The notes beneath the pieces were generated by a model. The model did no database searches. It was not told where the DNA came from and saw only the letters and a list, made by a program, of their open reading frames with translations. A stretch of DNA of 64,000 nt from Halanaerobium hydrogeniformans (GTDB lineage Bacteria; Bacillota; Halanaerobiia; Halanaerobiales; Halanaerobiaceae): positions 2,046,001 through 2,110,000 of the forward strand of contig NC_014654.1 in the NCBI RefSeq assembly GCF_000166415.1. The letters run 5' to 3'. The translations under genes were made by a program, and so were the position numbers. Below are positions 46,615 to 57,039 of the stretch, one piece after another. Position 1 is the stretch's first letter; the number at the start of each line of letters is the position of its first letter.

Positions 46615-47134
46615 TTTCTTTAAACCTTTTTACTTTAAAGCGATAAATATCGATTTGTGAATCTGATTTTAAACCAGCTTTTTTTCTGGCGATACTAAGC
46701 TGTTTATCCACTGTATCTATCCCCTCTAGATCAGGAAGCAGTAAACCTGTCTGATGACCTCCCTTAACTAAAATACCATATTTTTTAGGATCTAGTTCTG
46801 TTTTATCATTTACTCTTTCTGCTTCCGATAAAATATCGACAGAGATAGTTAATTCTTTTAATTCAGATTTATGAACTTCTGGAAAACGCGGATCACTTTC
46901 AGCAGCAGTCATCGCATTATTAATAATTTCACTAGCAGCATTATCTTGAACAGGTTGAAAAGTACCCATACAACCTCTTAAATTACCGTTTTTCTTTAAA
47001 GTAACAAAAACTCCGGCAGGTTTTTTTAAAATTTCAGGGAGCTCTTCATAATTTACTTCAACCTCATTACCATTAACTATATATTCTTCAACAGCTTTTC
47101 TAGCCAAATCAGTAATATATTTTTCAGCATCCAT
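46607..47134 (-). CDS. amrA: AmmeMemoRadiSam system protein A (AMMECR1 domain)
   Basis: This 175-residue protein has the AMMECR1 signature GVFVTLKKNGNLRGCMGTFQ and later SDPRFPEVHKSELKELTISV. The human homologue is linked to the AMME deletion syndrome, but the molecular function is not settled. I start at the ATG that follows GAGAGGTG by 8 bases rather than at an ATG 18 bases earlier. It sits between the Memo-like and radical SAM genes. Confidence 0.9.
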   Translation of the reverse strand: MDAEKYITDLARKAVEEYIVNGNEVEVNYEELPEILKKPAGVFVTLKKNGNLRGCMGTFQPVQDNAASEIINNAMTAAESDPRFPEVHKSELKELTISVDILSEAERVNDKTELDPKKYGILVKGGHQTGLLLPDLEGIDTVDKQLSIARKKAGLKSDSQIDIYRFKVKRFKEND

Positions 47135-47162
47135 AATTTTAACACCTCTCATTATTAAAATT

Positions 47163-47981
47163 TTATTCTATATAAACAGCAGCATACCCAACACCAAATG
47201 GTGCTTCATAAGAATTCACTTCAAGCTCCACTTCCTGCTCGGCAATACTTCCTAGCATAACTGCAATAGGTCGCAAACCACATTCACCAGCTTTATCAAT
47301 TAACTGAGAATCTATATCTAAAATCGATTTGAAATCCTTTTTTTCTAATAATTCTAGCAATTTTTCGTCAAATAGATGTGCTTCCGGATCATAACCGGCC
47401 GGTGCTCCCCTTTTTAAACGATGGGAAAGATCTCCACTTGCTATCACAGCAATATTATAATCAAGCTCATTAGCAGTTTGAGCAATCTTTTTACCGATCT
47501 CAAAAAGTTCTTGATAAGAAATAAAACCGATTGAAAGCGAAACAATAGGCAGGTCAATTCCTGCTTTTTTAAGATAGTTCAATGGTACTAATACACCATG
47601 GTCTAATTCTTCATTAATTCCATAATTAAGCAGATCATTTGCCTTTAATCCCTGTAAAGATAAGTTTTCATTCTCACAATTATCAATCAGTCTTTGGGCA
47701 AATTTAGGATCAGACTTTTCATTGAATTTGAGCTGAGGATAGGAAAAATCACTAAAACTACCAGTTAATTCTTCATTTACAATTACTGATGCTGTTGAGC
47801 GAAAAGCAGGTCCATGAGGAGTAATTATCAGCATAAGATCAAGGTCATCAAATTTTGCAATACTCTGAGCTGTTTTTTCCATACCTTTTACTGTCTTTTC
47901 AGCCTTTTTCAACTCTTTACCACCAATTTCCTCAACCACTATTGGGGGATGAGGTAATAGAGCAGCACATTTTACTGTCAT
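47163..47981 (-). CDS. amrB: AmmeMemoRadiSam system protein B (LigB/Memo-like dioxygenase fold)
   Basis: This 272-residue protein has the class III extradiol dioxygenase fold. Its potential metal ligands are His11 in LLPHPP and a His in TPHGPAF, and it has ELDHGVLVPL and SGDLSH. It is the first gene of the operon and starts near the rpsI terminator. Whether it is a dioxygenase or a Memo-type redox protein is unknown. Confidence 0.87.
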   Translation of the reverse strand: MTVKCAALLPHPPIVVEEIGGKELKKAEKTVKGMEKTAQSIAKFDDLDLMLIITPHGPAFRSTASVIVNEELTGSFSDFSYPQLKFNEKSDPKFAQRLIDNCENENLSLQGLKANDLLNYGINEELDHGVLVPLNYLKKAGIDLPIVSLSIGFISYQELFEIGKKIAQTANELDYNIAVIASGDLSHRLKRGAPAGYDPEAHLFDEKLLELLEKKDFKSILDIDSQLIDKAGECGLRPIAVMLGSIAEQEVELEVNSYEAPFGVGYAAVYIE

Positions 47982-48035
47982 TTTTCCACCTCCAAATAAT
48001 TACATAATATACATTTTTTTAAAAAACAAAAACAG

Positions 48036-48053
48036 AGAGATATATATCTCCCT
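48036..48053 (-). terminator. Terminator of rplM-rpsI
   Basis: A short inverted repeat around ATATAT (AGGGAGATA/TATCTCTCT, one G-U pair) is followed on the minus strand by TGTTTTTGTTTTTT. It lies about 16 bases after the rpsI stop. Confidence 0.75.
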
Positions 48054-48068
48054 GCTGCATAAAAAACT

Positions 48069-48464
48069 TTATCTTTTTGAGAATTGTGGTTTCTTTCTCG
48101 CTTTTTTGCGACCATACTTTTTTCTCTCTACCATACGAGAATCTCTGGTTAAATAACCGGCCTTTTTTAAAGGTGTGCGGTAATCCTGATCTACCTCCAG
48201 TAAAGCTCTTGCAATCCCATGACGAACTGCACCAGCCTGACCTGAAAGTCCACCTCCATTAACATTTACATAAATATCAAAAGTGTTATCTGTGTTTGTC
48301 AATTCTAAAGGTGACATTATATCTTTAATTAGAGATTTTCTATTAAAATAGTCGCTGATTTCAACATCATTAACTAGAAAATTTCCATCTCCAGGCAGCA
48401 GGCGAACTCTAGCAGTAGAAGTCTTTCTCCGTCCTGTACCTCTATATTGTACTTCAGAAGCCAT
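48069..48464 (-). CDS. rpsI: 30S ribosomal protein S9
   Basis: This 131-residue small-subunit protein has the S9 motifs [16 protein letters not shown] and [20 protein letters not shown]. Its C-terminal tail, [16 protein letters not shown], reaches the P-site tRNA. It is the second gene of the rplM-rpsI operon, 35 bases after rplM. Confidence 0.98.
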   Translation of the reverse strand: MASEVQYRGTGRRKTSTARVRLLPGDGNFLVNDVEISDYFNRKSLIKDIMSPLELTNTDNTFDIYVNVNGGGLSGQAGAVRHGIARALLEVDQDYRTPLKKAGYLTRDSRMVERKKYGRKKARKKPQFSKR

Positions 48465-48499
48465 CTATAAAATCCTCCTTCCTGTTTTTTAAACTTGGA

Positions 48500-48928
48500 T
48501 TATAACTCTAATTTTACGGGCTTTTGAGCCTTGTGTGGATGCTTATCTCCACTGTATACTTTTAATTTTTTTATCATTTTTCTCCCAAGTTTATTACCTG
48601 GTAGCATACCTTTAACAGCTTTTTCAATTATAAATTCTGGATCTTTTGCTAATAATTCTTTGTAAGTCATTTCTTTGATTCCACCAATATAATTTGAATG
48701 ACGGTAATATTTTTTCTGATCCCATTTATTTCCTGATAATTTTATTTTTTCAGCATTAACAACAATTACAAAATCTCCCATATCTACATGAGGTGTAAAG
48801 GTTGGCTTATGTTTGCCACGTAAATACTGAGCAATTTTTGAGGAAATCCTACCTAATGTTTTATCTTCAGCATCAACTACATACCAGTTGCGCTCAACTT
48901 CTTCATTTTTAGCCATATATGTTGACAT
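48500..48928 (-). CDS. rplM: 50S ribosomal protein L13
   Basis: This 142-residue large-subunit assembly protein has the L13 segments [35 protein letters not shown] and [14 protein letters not shown]. It is the first gene of the rplM-rpsI pair. A leader hairpin between promoter and start resembles the autoregulatory L13 leaders of Firmicutes. Confidence 0.98.
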   Translation of the reverse strand: MSTYMAKNEEVERNWYVVDAEDKTLGRISSKIAQYLRGKHKPTFTPHVDMGDFVIVVNAEKIKLSGNKWDQKKYYRHSNYIGGIKEMTYKELLAKDPEFIIEKAVKGMLPGNKLGRKMIKKLKVYSGDKHPHKAQKPVKLEL

Positions 48929-48971
48929 ACTATACCTCCTTAGTAAAAAATATTCTCTAATTACATGAATA

Positions 48972-49002
48972 TATTCTCAACGGGGCTGTGTTGGACAGAA
49001 TA
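48972..49002 (-). promoter_or_regulatory. Candidate ribosomal L13 leader hairpin
   Basis: The rplM leader can fold as UAUUCU/AGAAUA, a 3-base bulge, CAAC/GUUG and an ACAGCCCC loop. Position and shape fit an L13 autoregulatory leader, but I cannot confirm the family match. Confidence 0.45.
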
Positions 49003-49012
49003 ATTCATAGTA

Positions 49013-49041
49013 ATTTTAATACAATCTTCTTCTTTTGTCAA
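49013..49041 (-). promoter_or_regulatory. Sigma-A-type promoter of rplM-rpsI
   Basis: TTGACA, a 17-base spacer and TAAAAT are seen on the minus strand, just after the truA stop. Confidence 0.78.
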
Positions 49042-49067
49042 GTTAAAATATAATTATTGCTTTTAAT

Positions 49068-49823
49068 TTAATCATAAAAAACCTCTAGCAAAGTTAATCC
49101 TTTAGCTGGAGCAGTAAAACCAGCTCTTTCTCTTTGAGTACCAGCCAAAATTTCTTCTAAATCAGCCAGATTCCTTTTACCCTTGGCAAGTTCAATTAAA
49201 GTTCCAACTAATATTCTAACCATATTATATAAAAAACCACTTCCAGAAATATCTATCTGAATTTCTCCATTTGTTTTTGAATTAATATCAAAAGAATAAA
49301 TTTCTCTTATAGTTGAATCAACTGAAGATCCAGCTGAACAAAAGGCAGCAAAATCATGAGAACCTAAAAATATTTTTGCACCTTTTTGCATAATATCAAG
49401 GTCTAATCTCTGATGAACTTTATAAACATAATTACGGACAAAAACTGAATTAAAATTACTGTTCAAAATTCTATAACGATATTTTTTGCCCCGAGCATCA
49501 TAACGAGCATGAAAATCTTTAGCTACTTTTTCTGCTTTATAACATATTATGTCATCTGGCAAATGAGTATTAATAGCAATTGGTATTTTGTAAGTTGGTA
49601 TTTGAATGTCCAAAAAGAAATTAGCCGTCTGACCAGCCGCATGAACCCCGGCATCTGTTCTTCCTGAACCTATTACTTCAACTTTGTTTTTATTTATTTT
49701 GCTTAAAGCATTTTCAAGCTTTTCTTGAATGGTTTCTTTAGTATTTTTTTGTCTCTGCCAACCACTATAATTACTGCCATCATATTCTAAAGTTATTTTG
49801 TAATTATTAGCCACCACAATCAC
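49068..49823 (-). CDS. truA: tRNA pseudouridine synthase A
   Basis: TruA forms pseudouridine at positions 38-40 of the tRNA anticodon arm. The 251-residue protein has the catalytic Asp in GSGRTDAGVHA, an N-terminal YKITLEYDGSNYSGWQRQ and the C-terminal GSGFLYNMVRILVG motif. It follows ecfT directly, an arrangement common in Firmicutes. Confidence 0.97.
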   Translation of the reverse strand: MIVVANNYKITLEYDGSNYSGWQRQKNTKETIQEKLENALSKINKNKVEVIGSGRTDAGVHAAGQTANFFLDIQIPTYKIPIAINTHLPDDIICYKAEKVAKDFHARYDARGKKYRYRILNSNFNSVFVRNYVYKVHQRLDLDIMQKGAKIFLGSHDFAAFCSAGSSVDSTIREIYSFDINSKTNGEIQIDISGSGFLYNMVRILVGTLIELAKGKRNLADLEEILAGTQRERAGFTAPAKGLTLLEVFYD

Positions 49824-50615
49824 CTAAAAGAAATATACTGTAACTGCAAGTATTAATACTATTGATAGAGCAATAAAATCATAATAGCTGTATTCTAATT
49901 CATGCAGCCTCGTTCTACCTTCACCACCGCGATAACATCTTGATTCCATTGCCAAAGCCAGATCGTCTGCTCTTCTAAAAGCACTTATAAATAAAGGCAC
50001 TAATAAAGGGATTAAACTTTTGGCCCTATTTATAATATTTCCTGACTCAAAATCTGCACCTCTGGCCTGCTGTGCTTTCATAATTTTTTCAGCTTCTTCT
50101 AGCAGAGTTGGGATAAAGCGCAACGCTATGGTCATCATCATCGAAAGCTCTGCTGCAGGAACTCCAAACCTTTTTAAAGGACTTAAAACATATTCAATAC
50201 CGTCTGTCAGCTGGAGTGGAGAGGTTGTTAAAGTTAATAGTGAGGTAAATAAAATTAAAATAAAAATTCTACTAACCATAAAAAAACCAGTATAAACCCC
50301 TTCTGATTCTATCGAAAGAAATCTCCAGGACCATAATACATTTCCACCTTTTGTTAAAAAAACATGGATTAAAAGTGTTAAAAGTATTAAAAATAAAATA
50401 GGTTTTAAACCTTTAATGACCTTTATAAAAGGTATTTTAGACAGTAAGATAACGATTAAGATAAAAATCGAAAATACACCAAAACCATTAAAAGTATTTA
50501 TTGTAAATAAAGCAATTATTAATATTGTTGTGAGAATAATTTTCATTCTTGCATCAAGGGAATGAATTATAGATTCTCTAGCTATATATTGTCCAATTGT
50601 TATATCTTTTAACAT
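49824..50615 (-). CDS. ecfT: ECF transporter transmembrane subunit EcfT
   Basis: EcfT is the shared membrane coupling subunit of energy-coupling factor vitamin and metal transporters. The 263-residue protein has about five membrane helices and the two cytoplasmic ARG-type motifs, AQQARGADF and AMESRCYRGG, that contact the ATPases. Substrate-specific S subunits are not in the window. It starts one base after the ecfA2 stop. Confidence 0.95.
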   Translation of the reverse strand: MLKDITIGQYIARESIIHSLDARMKIILTTILIIALFTINTFNGFGVFSIFILIVILLSKIPFIKVIKGLKPILFLILLTLLIHVFLTKGGNVLWSWRFLSIESEGVYTGFFMVSRIFILILFTSLLTLTTSPLQLTDGIEYVLSPLKRFGVPAAELSMMMTIALRFIPTLLEEAEKIMKAQQARGADFESGNIINRAKSLIPLLVPLFISAFRRADDLALAMESRCYRGGEGRTRLHELEYSYYDFIALSIVLILAVTVYFF

Positions 50616-50616
50616 T

Positions 50617-51465
50617 TTAATGGCTCCTTATAGCTTTAATTATCGCGTCTGAAGCTTTAGTTATAGAAAATATCTCCGTTTCTAAATTTAAACCCTTTTC
50701 TTTTAATCTGTGCAGGATTTCTGTTATTTGAGGAAGATCCAGGGCTAATTTATGAAGTTTTTTTTCATTGGCGAAAACTTCTTTTGGACTACCATCTAGA
50801 ACAATTTTTCCCTGATGCATTACTATAACTCTATTGCAAAGTTCTGCAATCTCTTCCATACGATGAGATATCAAAATTATAGTCATATTTAATTCATCAT
50901 ATAAATATTTTAATAAATCTGCCAGACTTTTACGACCCTGTGGATCCAAACCTGCACTTGGCTCATCAAGAACTAAAACTTCTGGTTTTAAAGCTAATAC
51001 ACCTGCAATAGCAACTCTTCTCTGCTGTCCACCGCTTAAATTGAATGGAGATCTATCTTTAAATTGAGAGTATTCTAGCCCAACTAATTCCATTACCTCT
51101 TTAACTCTTGATTCAATTTCTTTTTCATCCAAACCAAGGTTTTTGGGGCCAAATGCAATATCCTTGTAAACACTTTCCTCAAAAAGTTGATGTTCAGGAT
51201 ATTGAAACACAAGCCCAACATGTCTACGGGTTTCTTTTAAATTACTTTTTTCATTTGTAATATTTTTTGAATTCACCCTAACAGTACCAGTTGAAGGAAT
51301 TATTAAACCATTAAAAAGTTGAACTAAGGTTGATTTTCCAGAACCTGTATGACCAACTATTCCAATGAATTCTCCTTTATCTATATTCAAATTGATATCT
51401 TTAAGAGCGGTGATATTATTTTCATCATTATAAATATGGGTTACATTATTCACTTCAATTAACAT
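50617..51465 (-). CDS. ecfA2: ECF transporter ATPase EcfA2
   Basis: This 282-residue ABC ATPase has Walker A GHTGSGKST, Q-loop VFQYPEHQLFEE, signature LSGGQQRRVAIAG, Walker B VLVLDEPSAGLD and the switch His in ISHRME. It overlaps ecfA1 by 7 bases and pairs with it to power shared EcfT modules. Confidence 0.96.
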   Translation of the reverse strand: MLIEVNNVTHIYNDENNITALKDINLNIDKGEFIGIVGHTGSGKSTLVQLFNGLIIPSTGTVRVNSKNITNEKSNLKETRRHVGLVFQYPEHQLFEESVYKDIAFGPKNLGLDEKEIESRVKEVMELVGLEYSQFKDRSPFNLSGGQQRRVAIAGVLALKPEVLVLDEPSAGLDPQGRKSLADLLKYLYDELNMTIILISHRMEEIAELCNRVIVMHQGKIVLDGSPKEVFANEKKLHKLALDLPQITEILHRLKEKGLNLETEIFSITKASDAIIKAIRSH

Positions 51466-52280
51466 ATAGAATTCACCAACTCATCTATAGTCAAAATATC
51501 GTCCACAGCGATATTATTTTTTCTTAAATACTCCGCTACTTCTACAGCAACAGGAATATCCAGATTTACTTCTTTTAGTTCATCAACAAGTCTAAAAATA
51601 GATCTTGGTTTCCCCTGCTGAATAATCTCCCCCTGATTCATAACGATAACTTTATCAGCAGAAACTGCTTCTTCCATAAAATGAGTTATATGGACAATTG
51701 TAATATCTTTTTCTTTGTTTAAATATTCTATTGTTTCCATAACTTCTTTTCTCCCTTGAGGATCGAGCATTGCAGTTGGTTCATCCAAAACTATACAGTC
51801 AGGCTCCATTGCAATAACACCAGCAATAGCAACTCTCTGTTTTTGCCCACCTGAAAGTTTGTGAGGAGCAAATTTTTGGAAACCAGCCATACCAACCATC
51901 TCAAGAGAATTATCAACTCTTTTACGAATTTCATTGCTTGGTATACCTAGATTTTCTGGACCAAATGCTACATCATCTTCAACTATAGAAGCAACTAATT
52001 GATTATCTGGATTTTGGAAAACCATACCAACTTTTTGCCTTATTTTCCAGGTGTTATCAGGATGTTTAGTATTCAAGCCATCAACAATAATATCACCATT
52101 TGTCGGCACCAAAAGTACATTTAATAATTTTGCAAGGGTAGACTTACCTGAACCATTTGAACCAATTATAACAGCAAAATCACCGGCTTCTATCTGCAGG
52201 TTTATATTCTGCAGGGCCGGTCTCTCACTGCTGTCCTTTTGATAACTAAAATCTACCCCATCAATTTTTATCAGGCTCAT
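51459..52280 (-). CDS. ecfA1: ECF transporter ATPase EcfA1
   Basis: This 273-residue ABC ATPase has Walker A GSNGSGKST, Q-loop VFQNPDNQLVAS, signature LSGGQKQRVAIAG and Walker B IVLDEPTAMLD. The switch region is ITHFMEE. It starts 20 bases after rplQ, so the transporter genes are the tail of the ribosomal transcript. Confidence 0.96.
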   Translation of the reverse strand: MSLIKIDGVDFSYQKDSSERPALQNINLQIEAGDFAVIIGSNGSGKSTLAKLLNVLLVPTNGDIIVDGLNTKHPDNTWKIRQKVGMVFQNPDNQLVASIVEDDVAFGPENLGIPSNEIRKRVDNSLEMVGMAGFQKFAPHKLSGGQKQRVAIAGVIAMEPDCIVLDEPTAMLDPQGRKEVMETIEYLNKEKDITIVHITHFMEEAVSADKVIVMNQGEIIQQGKPRSIFRLVDELKEVNLDIPVAVEVAEYLRKNNIAVDDILTIDELVNSIC

Positions 52281-52300
52281 AATAACACCTACATTTCGGA

Positions 52301-52642
52301 TTATTCAACCAGTTCAATTATTGCCTTTTTTGCTGCATCTCCTCTGCGGGGATACATCTTTAAAATCCTGGTATATCCACCTGGTCTATCAGAATACTTT
52401 GGTCCTATTTCATCAAACAATTTTGTCACAACTTCTTTATCTTTTATTTTATCCATTACCTTTCGCCTTGAACTTAAATCGTTATTCTTGGCAGTGGTAA
52501 TGATCTTCTCAGCATAAGATCTCAATTCCTTAGCTTTAGGCAGAGTTGTTTCTATCCGCCCATGTCGGAATAATGAGGTTGCCATGTTTTGAAACATAGC
52601 TTTACGATGTGAAGATGTTTTTTGAAGTTTACGCTTAGACAT
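52301..52642 (-). CDS. rplQ: 50S ribosomal protein L17
   Basis: This 113-residue large-subunit protein has the L17 motifs [20 protein letters not shown] and [20 protein letters not shown], and [13 protein letters not shown] near its end. It follows rpoA by 13 bases, as in most bacteria. Confidence 0.98.
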   Translation of the reverse strand: MSKRKLQKTSSHRKAMFQNMATSLFRHGRIETTLPKAKELRSYAEKIITTAKNNDLSSRRKVMDKIKDKEVVTKLFDEIGPKYSDRPGGYTRILKMYPRRGDAAKKAIIELVE

Positions 52643-52655
52643 CTAAACTCCCTCC

Positions 52656-53600
52656 TTATATTTCAGTATCTTTTAATTCTAATTCAAGTTCATCAAGTTT
52701 ATCTTTTATCTCCTGTAAAGACTTTTTACCTAAATTACGAACTTTCATTAGATCATCTTCTGTTTTATCAACAAGTTCTTCAACAGTATTAATTCCAGCT
52801 CTTTTTAAGCAATTAGAAGAACGAACTGATAATTCTAACTCTTCTATTGTAGTATCAAGAATTTTATCTTTTTCCTCTTCTTCAACTTCAACCATGATTT
52901 CAACATCTTCAATTTCATCTGTTAAATTAATAAACAATTCTAAATGCTCTACCATGATTTTAGCTGCAAGACTAATTGCATCATCTGGATGAATACTACC
53001 ATTAGTTTTTACTTCTAAAATTAATCTATCATAATCAGTAACCTGGCCAACTCTAGTGTTTTCAATATTAAAATTAGCTCTTTCAATAGGGCTAAATGAA
53101 GAATCAATAGGGATTAAACCTATAACTTTATCAAAATGATCTTTATTTTCTTCTGCAGTATGATAACCTCTACCTTTTTCTACAGTAGCTTCCAAAAGTA
53201 GCCTGCCATCTTCTGCTAGAGTTGCAATATGATGATCTTTATTTATTACCTGGACATCACCTGAGGTAATAAAGTCACCAGCTGTCACTTCTCCTTCTCC
53301 CTCTGCTTCAATCCTGATAGTTGACTGCTCTTCACCGGAAAATTTAACAACTACCTCTTTCAGATTTAAGATTAAATCTGTCATGTCCTCTACAACACCA
53401 GAAATAGCTGAGAATTCATGTTTTACTCCTTCGACTTTAACCGATGTTAAAGCAGCTCCCGGTAAAGAAGACAATAAAATTCTGCGCAGAGAATTACCTA
53501 AAGTAGTACCATAACCTCTTTCCAGAGGAGAAATTTCATAACGTCCGTAATTATCATCACTTTCAAGTCTTTCCACACGTGGTTTTTCAATTTCTATCAT
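52656..53600 (-). CDS. rpoA: RNA polymerase alpha subunit
   Basis: This 314-residue subunit nucleates RNA polymerase assembly and contacts upstream DNA and regulators. The N-terminal domain has [20 protein letters not shown] and VKGVKHEF-like [14 protein letters not shown]. The C-terminal domain has [20 protein letters not shown] and [11 protein letters not shown]. Length and position between rpsD and rplQ are standard. Confidence 0.98.
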   Translation of the reverse strand: MIEIEKPRVERLESDDNYGRYEISPLERGYGTTLGNSLRRILLSSLPGAALTSVKVEGVKHEFSAISGVVEDMTDLILNLKEVVVKFSGEEQSTIRIEAEGEGEVTAGDFITSGDVQVINKDHHIATLAEDGRLLLEATVEKGRGYHTAEENKDHFDKVIGLIPIDSSFSPIERANFNIENTRVGQVTDYDRLILEVKTNGSIHPDDAISLAAKIMVEHLELFINLTDEIEDVEIMVEVEEEEKDKILDTTIEELELSVRSSNCLKRAGINTVEELVDKTEDDLMKVRNLGKKSLQEIKDKLDELELELKDTEI

Positions 53601-53652
53601 ATTATCAGTTTACCCTCCTTATATGGACAATTTTATGACTGAGGGTATTCAT

Positions 53653-54279
53653 TTACCGTGAATAATACTCGACAATCAGGTGTTCTTCAACCGGATAATC
53701 GATATCTTCCCTCTCTGGTAATGCTACAACTGTTCCTTCTGCTTTTTCTAAATCAGAATTTATCCATTCCTGAGTTGCAAAATCTGAATTATATTCAAAA
53801 ACCTCTTTAAAACGCTTAGATTTGCGACTTGAATCTTTAACACTAACAACGTCATCTACATCAACTTGATATGAAGGAATATCTACTTTGCGTCCATTTA
53901 CTTTGATATGTCCATGTAATACAAACTGTCTTGCTTCATTTCTGGAACTAGCAAAACCCATTCTGTAAACTACATTATCAAGTCTTCTCTCTAAGAGCTG
54001 TAAGAAGTTTTCACCTGTTACACCAGCAGTGTTTTCAGCTGATTTAAAATAATTACTGAACTGTTTTTCCATAATACCATAAATTCTTCTTACTTTTTGT
54101 TTTTCCCGTAATTGCAAACCATATTCTGATACTTTATGACGCCCCTGGCCATGTTCTCCAGGAACATATGGTCTACGATCAAAAGAACATTTTTTACTAT
54201 AACAACGGGCGCCCTTAAGGTATAATTTTTCACCTTCACGCCTGCATAATTTACAAACTGAACCTGTATATCTTGCCAT
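53653..54279 (-). CDS. rpsD: 30S ribosomal protein S4
   Basis: This 208-residue protein nucleates 16S rRNA folding. The zinc-binding N-terminal type is seen ([18 protein letters not shown] with a further Cys), followed by the S4 RNA-binding domain ([36 protein letters not shown]). It lies between rpsK and rpoA. Confidence 0.98.
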   Translation of the reverse strand: MARYTGSVCKLCRREGEKLYLKGARCYSKKCSFDRRPYVPGEHGQGRHKVSEYGLQLREKQKVRRIYGIMEKQFSNYFKSAENTAGVTGENFLQLLERRLDNVVYRMGFASSRNEARQFVLHGHIKVNGRKVDIPSYQVDVDDVVSVKDSSRKSKRFKEVFEYNSDFATQEWINSDLEKAEGTVVALPEREDIDYPVEEHLIVEYYSR

Positions 54280-54306
54280 TTTTACACCTCAACTTTCCTT
54301 TTATAA

Positions 54307-54705
54307 TTATATACGTCTTCTTTTTGGTGGTCTACATCCATTGTGGGGAATAGGGGTTATATCTTTGATTAAAGTAACATTTAAACCAGCTGCCTGAAGA
54401 GTTCTAATTGCAGACTCTCTTCCTGAGCCGGGTCCTTTAACAAAAATCTCTATTTCCTTAAGTCCCATATCTTTAGCCTCATCAGCTACATTTTCTGCTG
54501 CAAGTTGAGCTGCAAAAGGAGTGCTTTTTCGTGATCCTTTGTAACCAACTTTCCCAGCGCTTGACCAGGCAACTACTTTACCTTCAGTATCAGTAATTGA
54601 AATTATTGTATTATTAAAAGTAGATTTTATATGGGCCTGACCTTTTTCTATATTTCGCTTAACTTTTTTTCTTCTTCTTGCTTTTTTCTTCTTAGATTTA
54701 GCCAT
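54307..54705 (-). CDS. rpsK: 30S ribosomal protein S11
   Basis: This 132-residue platform protein has the S11 motifs [35 protein letters not shown] and [18 protein letters not shown]. An unusually lysine/arginine-rich N-terminus ([13 protein letters not shown]) precedes them. It follows rpsM by 22 bases. Confidence 0.98.
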   Translation of the reverse strand: MAKSKKKKARRRKKVKRNIEKGQAHIKSTFNNTIISITDTEGKVVAWSSAGKVGYKGSRKSTPFAAQLAAENVADEAKDMGLKEIEIFVKGPGSGRESAIRTLQAAGLNVTLIKDITPIPHNGCRPPKRRRI

Positions 54706-54727
54706 ATTAAATAAATCCCTCCTTACT

Positions 54728-55114
54728 CTATTCCGGTTTTTTTGCTGCTCTAGTTTTTATACCAACAGTCTTTTTAGGTCCTTTACGTGTCCGAGCATTA
54801 GTTTTAGTTCTCTGACCACGTACAGGTAATCCTCTACGATGACGAAGACCCCTATAACAACCTATATCTTTTAATCTCTTAATATCAGCTCTTTTTTCCC
54901 TTCTCAGTTCACCCTCAACAATATAATTATTGTCAATCTCTTTTCTCAAAGAAGAGATTTCGGCTTCAGTCAAATCTTTAACCCTGGTATCTGGATCAAT
55001 ACTAGTATTTTCAAGTATATTCTGAGAAGTTGTTTTTCCAATACCATAAATATATGTCAATCCAATCTCTACCCTTTTATTTCTTGGTAGATCAACACCT
55101 TCTATTCTAGCCAT
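54728..55114 (-). CDS. rpsM: 30S ribosomal protein S13
   Basis: This 128-residue head protein contacts P-site tRNA and L5. It has [20 protein letters not shown] and the C-terminal [21 protein letters not shown] start at the ATG after GGAGGTGAAATA; an in-frame upstream ATG would run back through rpmJ. It ends in the typical [12 protein letters not shown]-rich tail. Confidence 0.98.
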   Translation of the reverse strand: MARIEGVDLPRNKRVEIGLTYIYGIGKTTSQNILENTSIDPDTRVKDLTEAEISSLRKEIDNNYIVEGELRREKRADIKRLKDIGCYRGLRHRRGLPVRGQRTKTNARTRKGPKKTVGIKTRAAKKPE

Positions 55115-55133
55115 TATTTCACCTCCAGTATTT

Positions 55134-55253
<120 letters not shown>

Positions 55254-55270
55254 TCACCCCTTGCGGTAAT

Positions 55271-55495
55271 TTATTTCGCTTTATGTCGATAAGTAATCCG
55301 GCCCCGACTCAAGTCATAGGGAGAAAGTTCTACAGTAACCTTGTCACCAGGTAAGATTCTTATAAAATTCATTCTCATTTTTCCTGAAACATGTGCCAGA
55401 ACTTTATGTCCATTTTCTAATTCCACTCTAAACATTGCATTTGGTAGGGGTTCAACAACCGTACCCTGGACTTCAATAGGATCTTCTTTTCCCAT
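55271..55495 (-). CDS. infA: Translation initiation factor IF-1
   Basis: This 74-residue OB-fold protein binds the 30S A site during initiation. It has [39 protein letters not shown] and [16 protein letters not shown]. It is the first gene after an internal promoter in the ribosomal cluster. Confidence 0.98.
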   Translation of the reverse strand: MGKEDPIEVQGTVVEPLPNAMFRVELENGHKVLAHVSGKMRMNFIRILPGDKVTVELSPYDLSRGRITYRHKAK

Positions 55496-55588
55496 AAACT
55501 ATTTAGCCTCCTCTTATTTAAATAATAATTTAATTTGACAACTTCAATTTATATTTTAATTTGATATCTCTTTGAACACGCACTGCAT

Positions 55589-55618
55589 ATTATACCATAT
55601 ATCTATTGATTTCTGCAA
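55589..55618 (-). promoter_or_regulatory. Candidate internal promoter before infA
   Basis: TTGCAG, an 18-base spacer ending in TGG, and TATAAT (extended -10) are seen on the minus strand in the 129-base gap after map. It could drive infA to ecfT independently of the upstream genes. Confidence 0.6.
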
Positions 55619-55624
55619 TAAAAC

Positions 55625-56374
55625 TTAATCCCGGCTTAAAATTTCAAAACCGTTCTCATTAATCACTATTGTGTGTTCAAAATGGGCAGATAAACTTCTG
55701 TCTTTTGTAACAACTGTCCAGTCATCTTCAAGAGTTTCAACCTCATAACTCCCCATATTAACCATAGGCTCAATTGCCAGAGTCATACCAACTTTTAATT
55801 TTGGACCTTTTCCTGGTGGCCCAAAATTAGGAACCTGAGGATCTTCATGCATATCTCTACCAATTCCATGACCTACATAATCACGAACTACAGAAAACCC
55901 ATTACTTTCAACATAGTTTTGAACTGCATGTGAAATATCAAATAATCTGTTGCCAATAACAGCTTTCTCTATACCTATATGAAGAGATTTTTCTGTTACA
56001 TCTAATAGTTTTCTGGCATCTTTAGAAATTTCACCAACTGCATAGGTTTTGGCAGCATCTCCATTAAAACCGTCATAAAAGGTCCCAATATCAATACTAA
56101 CAATATCACCGTCTTTTAGAAAACGATTATTACTTGGAATCCCATGTACTACTTCTTCATTAATCGAGATACAAACTGAGGCAGGAAACCCCTGATAACC
56201 TTTAAATGAGGGTAAAGCACCTCTACTGCGTATATATTGATCTGATAATTTGTCTATTTCTGCAGTAGAAATTCCAGGCTCAATTTTATCTGCCAGATAG
56301 GAATGAGTATCTGCAACAATTTTATTTGCTTTACGCATTATATCAATCTCACGTTTTGATTTCAAAATGATCAT
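55625..56374 (-). CDS. map: Methionine aminopeptidase, type I
   Basis: This 249-residue metalloenzyme removes the N-terminal Met from nascent proteins. It has [12 protein letters not shown], the ligand Asp pair in [19 protein letters not shown], His in [16 protein letters not shown] and the Glu ligands in IEPMVN and later. It starts on the last base of adk. Confidence 0.97.
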   Translation of the reverse strand: MIILKSKREIDIMRKANKIVADTHSYLADKIEPGISTAEIDKLSDQYIRSRGALPSFKGYQGFPASVCISINEEVVHGIPSNNRFLKDGDIVSIDIGTFYDGFNGDAAKTYAVGEISKDARKLLDVTEKSLHIGIEKAVIGNRLFDISHAVQNYVESNGFSVVRDYVGHGIGRDMHEDPQVPNFGPPGKGPKLKVGMTLAIEPMVNMGSYEVETLEDDWTVVTKDRSLSAHFEHTIVINENGFEILSRD

Positions 56375-57024
56375 TATCTATACGCCTCAATTACCTTAAT
56401 TAATTTGTTTTGTACATTTTCTATTCCACCTGTACTTTGAACCTCTTCTAAAATTCCCTGATTCCTATAATAGTCTGCAAGTTTAACAGTTTTTTCTTTG
56501 TTAACTTCTATTCTGTTTTTTACAGTTTCTTCTTCATCATCACTTCGCTGAACAACATTGCCACCACACTCATCACAGATATTATCTTTTTTAGGTGGCA
56601 TATTTTCTATATGATAGGTTGCTCCACAGTCTACACAAACTCTTCGGCCTGACAATCTTTTAATCAGAACCTCTTTCTCAGCCTGTAGAAAAATTGATAT
56701 ATCAAGCCCTCTATTTTGTTCAGCTAAAATGTTATCAAGAGCTTCAGCCTGTTTAATTGTTCTTGGAAACCCGTCAAGAATCATGCCTTCCTCACAATCT
56801 GGCTCAGATAACCTTTCTTTTACGATTCCAATAGTAATTTCATCTGGTACAAGTTCACCAGCTTCTATAAATGACTCAGCTTTTTTACCAAGTGCTGTTT
56901 TCTTTTTAATTGCTTTTCTGAAGATATCTCCAGTAGCAATATGAGGAATACCAAGTGTTTTTTCTAACATTTTTGCTTGAGTTCCTTTGCCAACACCGGG
57001 TAGTCCAAGTAAAACAATATCCAT
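56374..57024 (-). CDS. adk: Adenylate kinase, zinc-lid type
   Basis: This enzyme balances ATP, ADP and AMP. The 216-residue protein has the P-loop [21 protein letters not shown] and [12 protein letters not shown]. The long lid contains CVDCG and CDECG, a four-Cys zinc site common in Firmicutes. It lies between secY and map. Confidence 0.97.
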   Translation of the reverse strand: MDIVLLGLPGVGKGTQAKMLEKTLGIPHIATGDIFRKAIKKKTALGKKAESFIEAGELVPDEITIGIVKERLSEPDCEEGMILDGFPRTIKQAEALDNILAEQNRGLDISIFLQAEKEVLIKRLSGRRVCVDCGATYHIENMPPKKDNICDECGGNVVQRSDDEEETVKNRIEVNKEKTVKLADYYRNQGILEEVQSTGGIENVQNKLIKVIEAYR

Positions 57025-57039
57025 TGTCCATCCTCCTTT

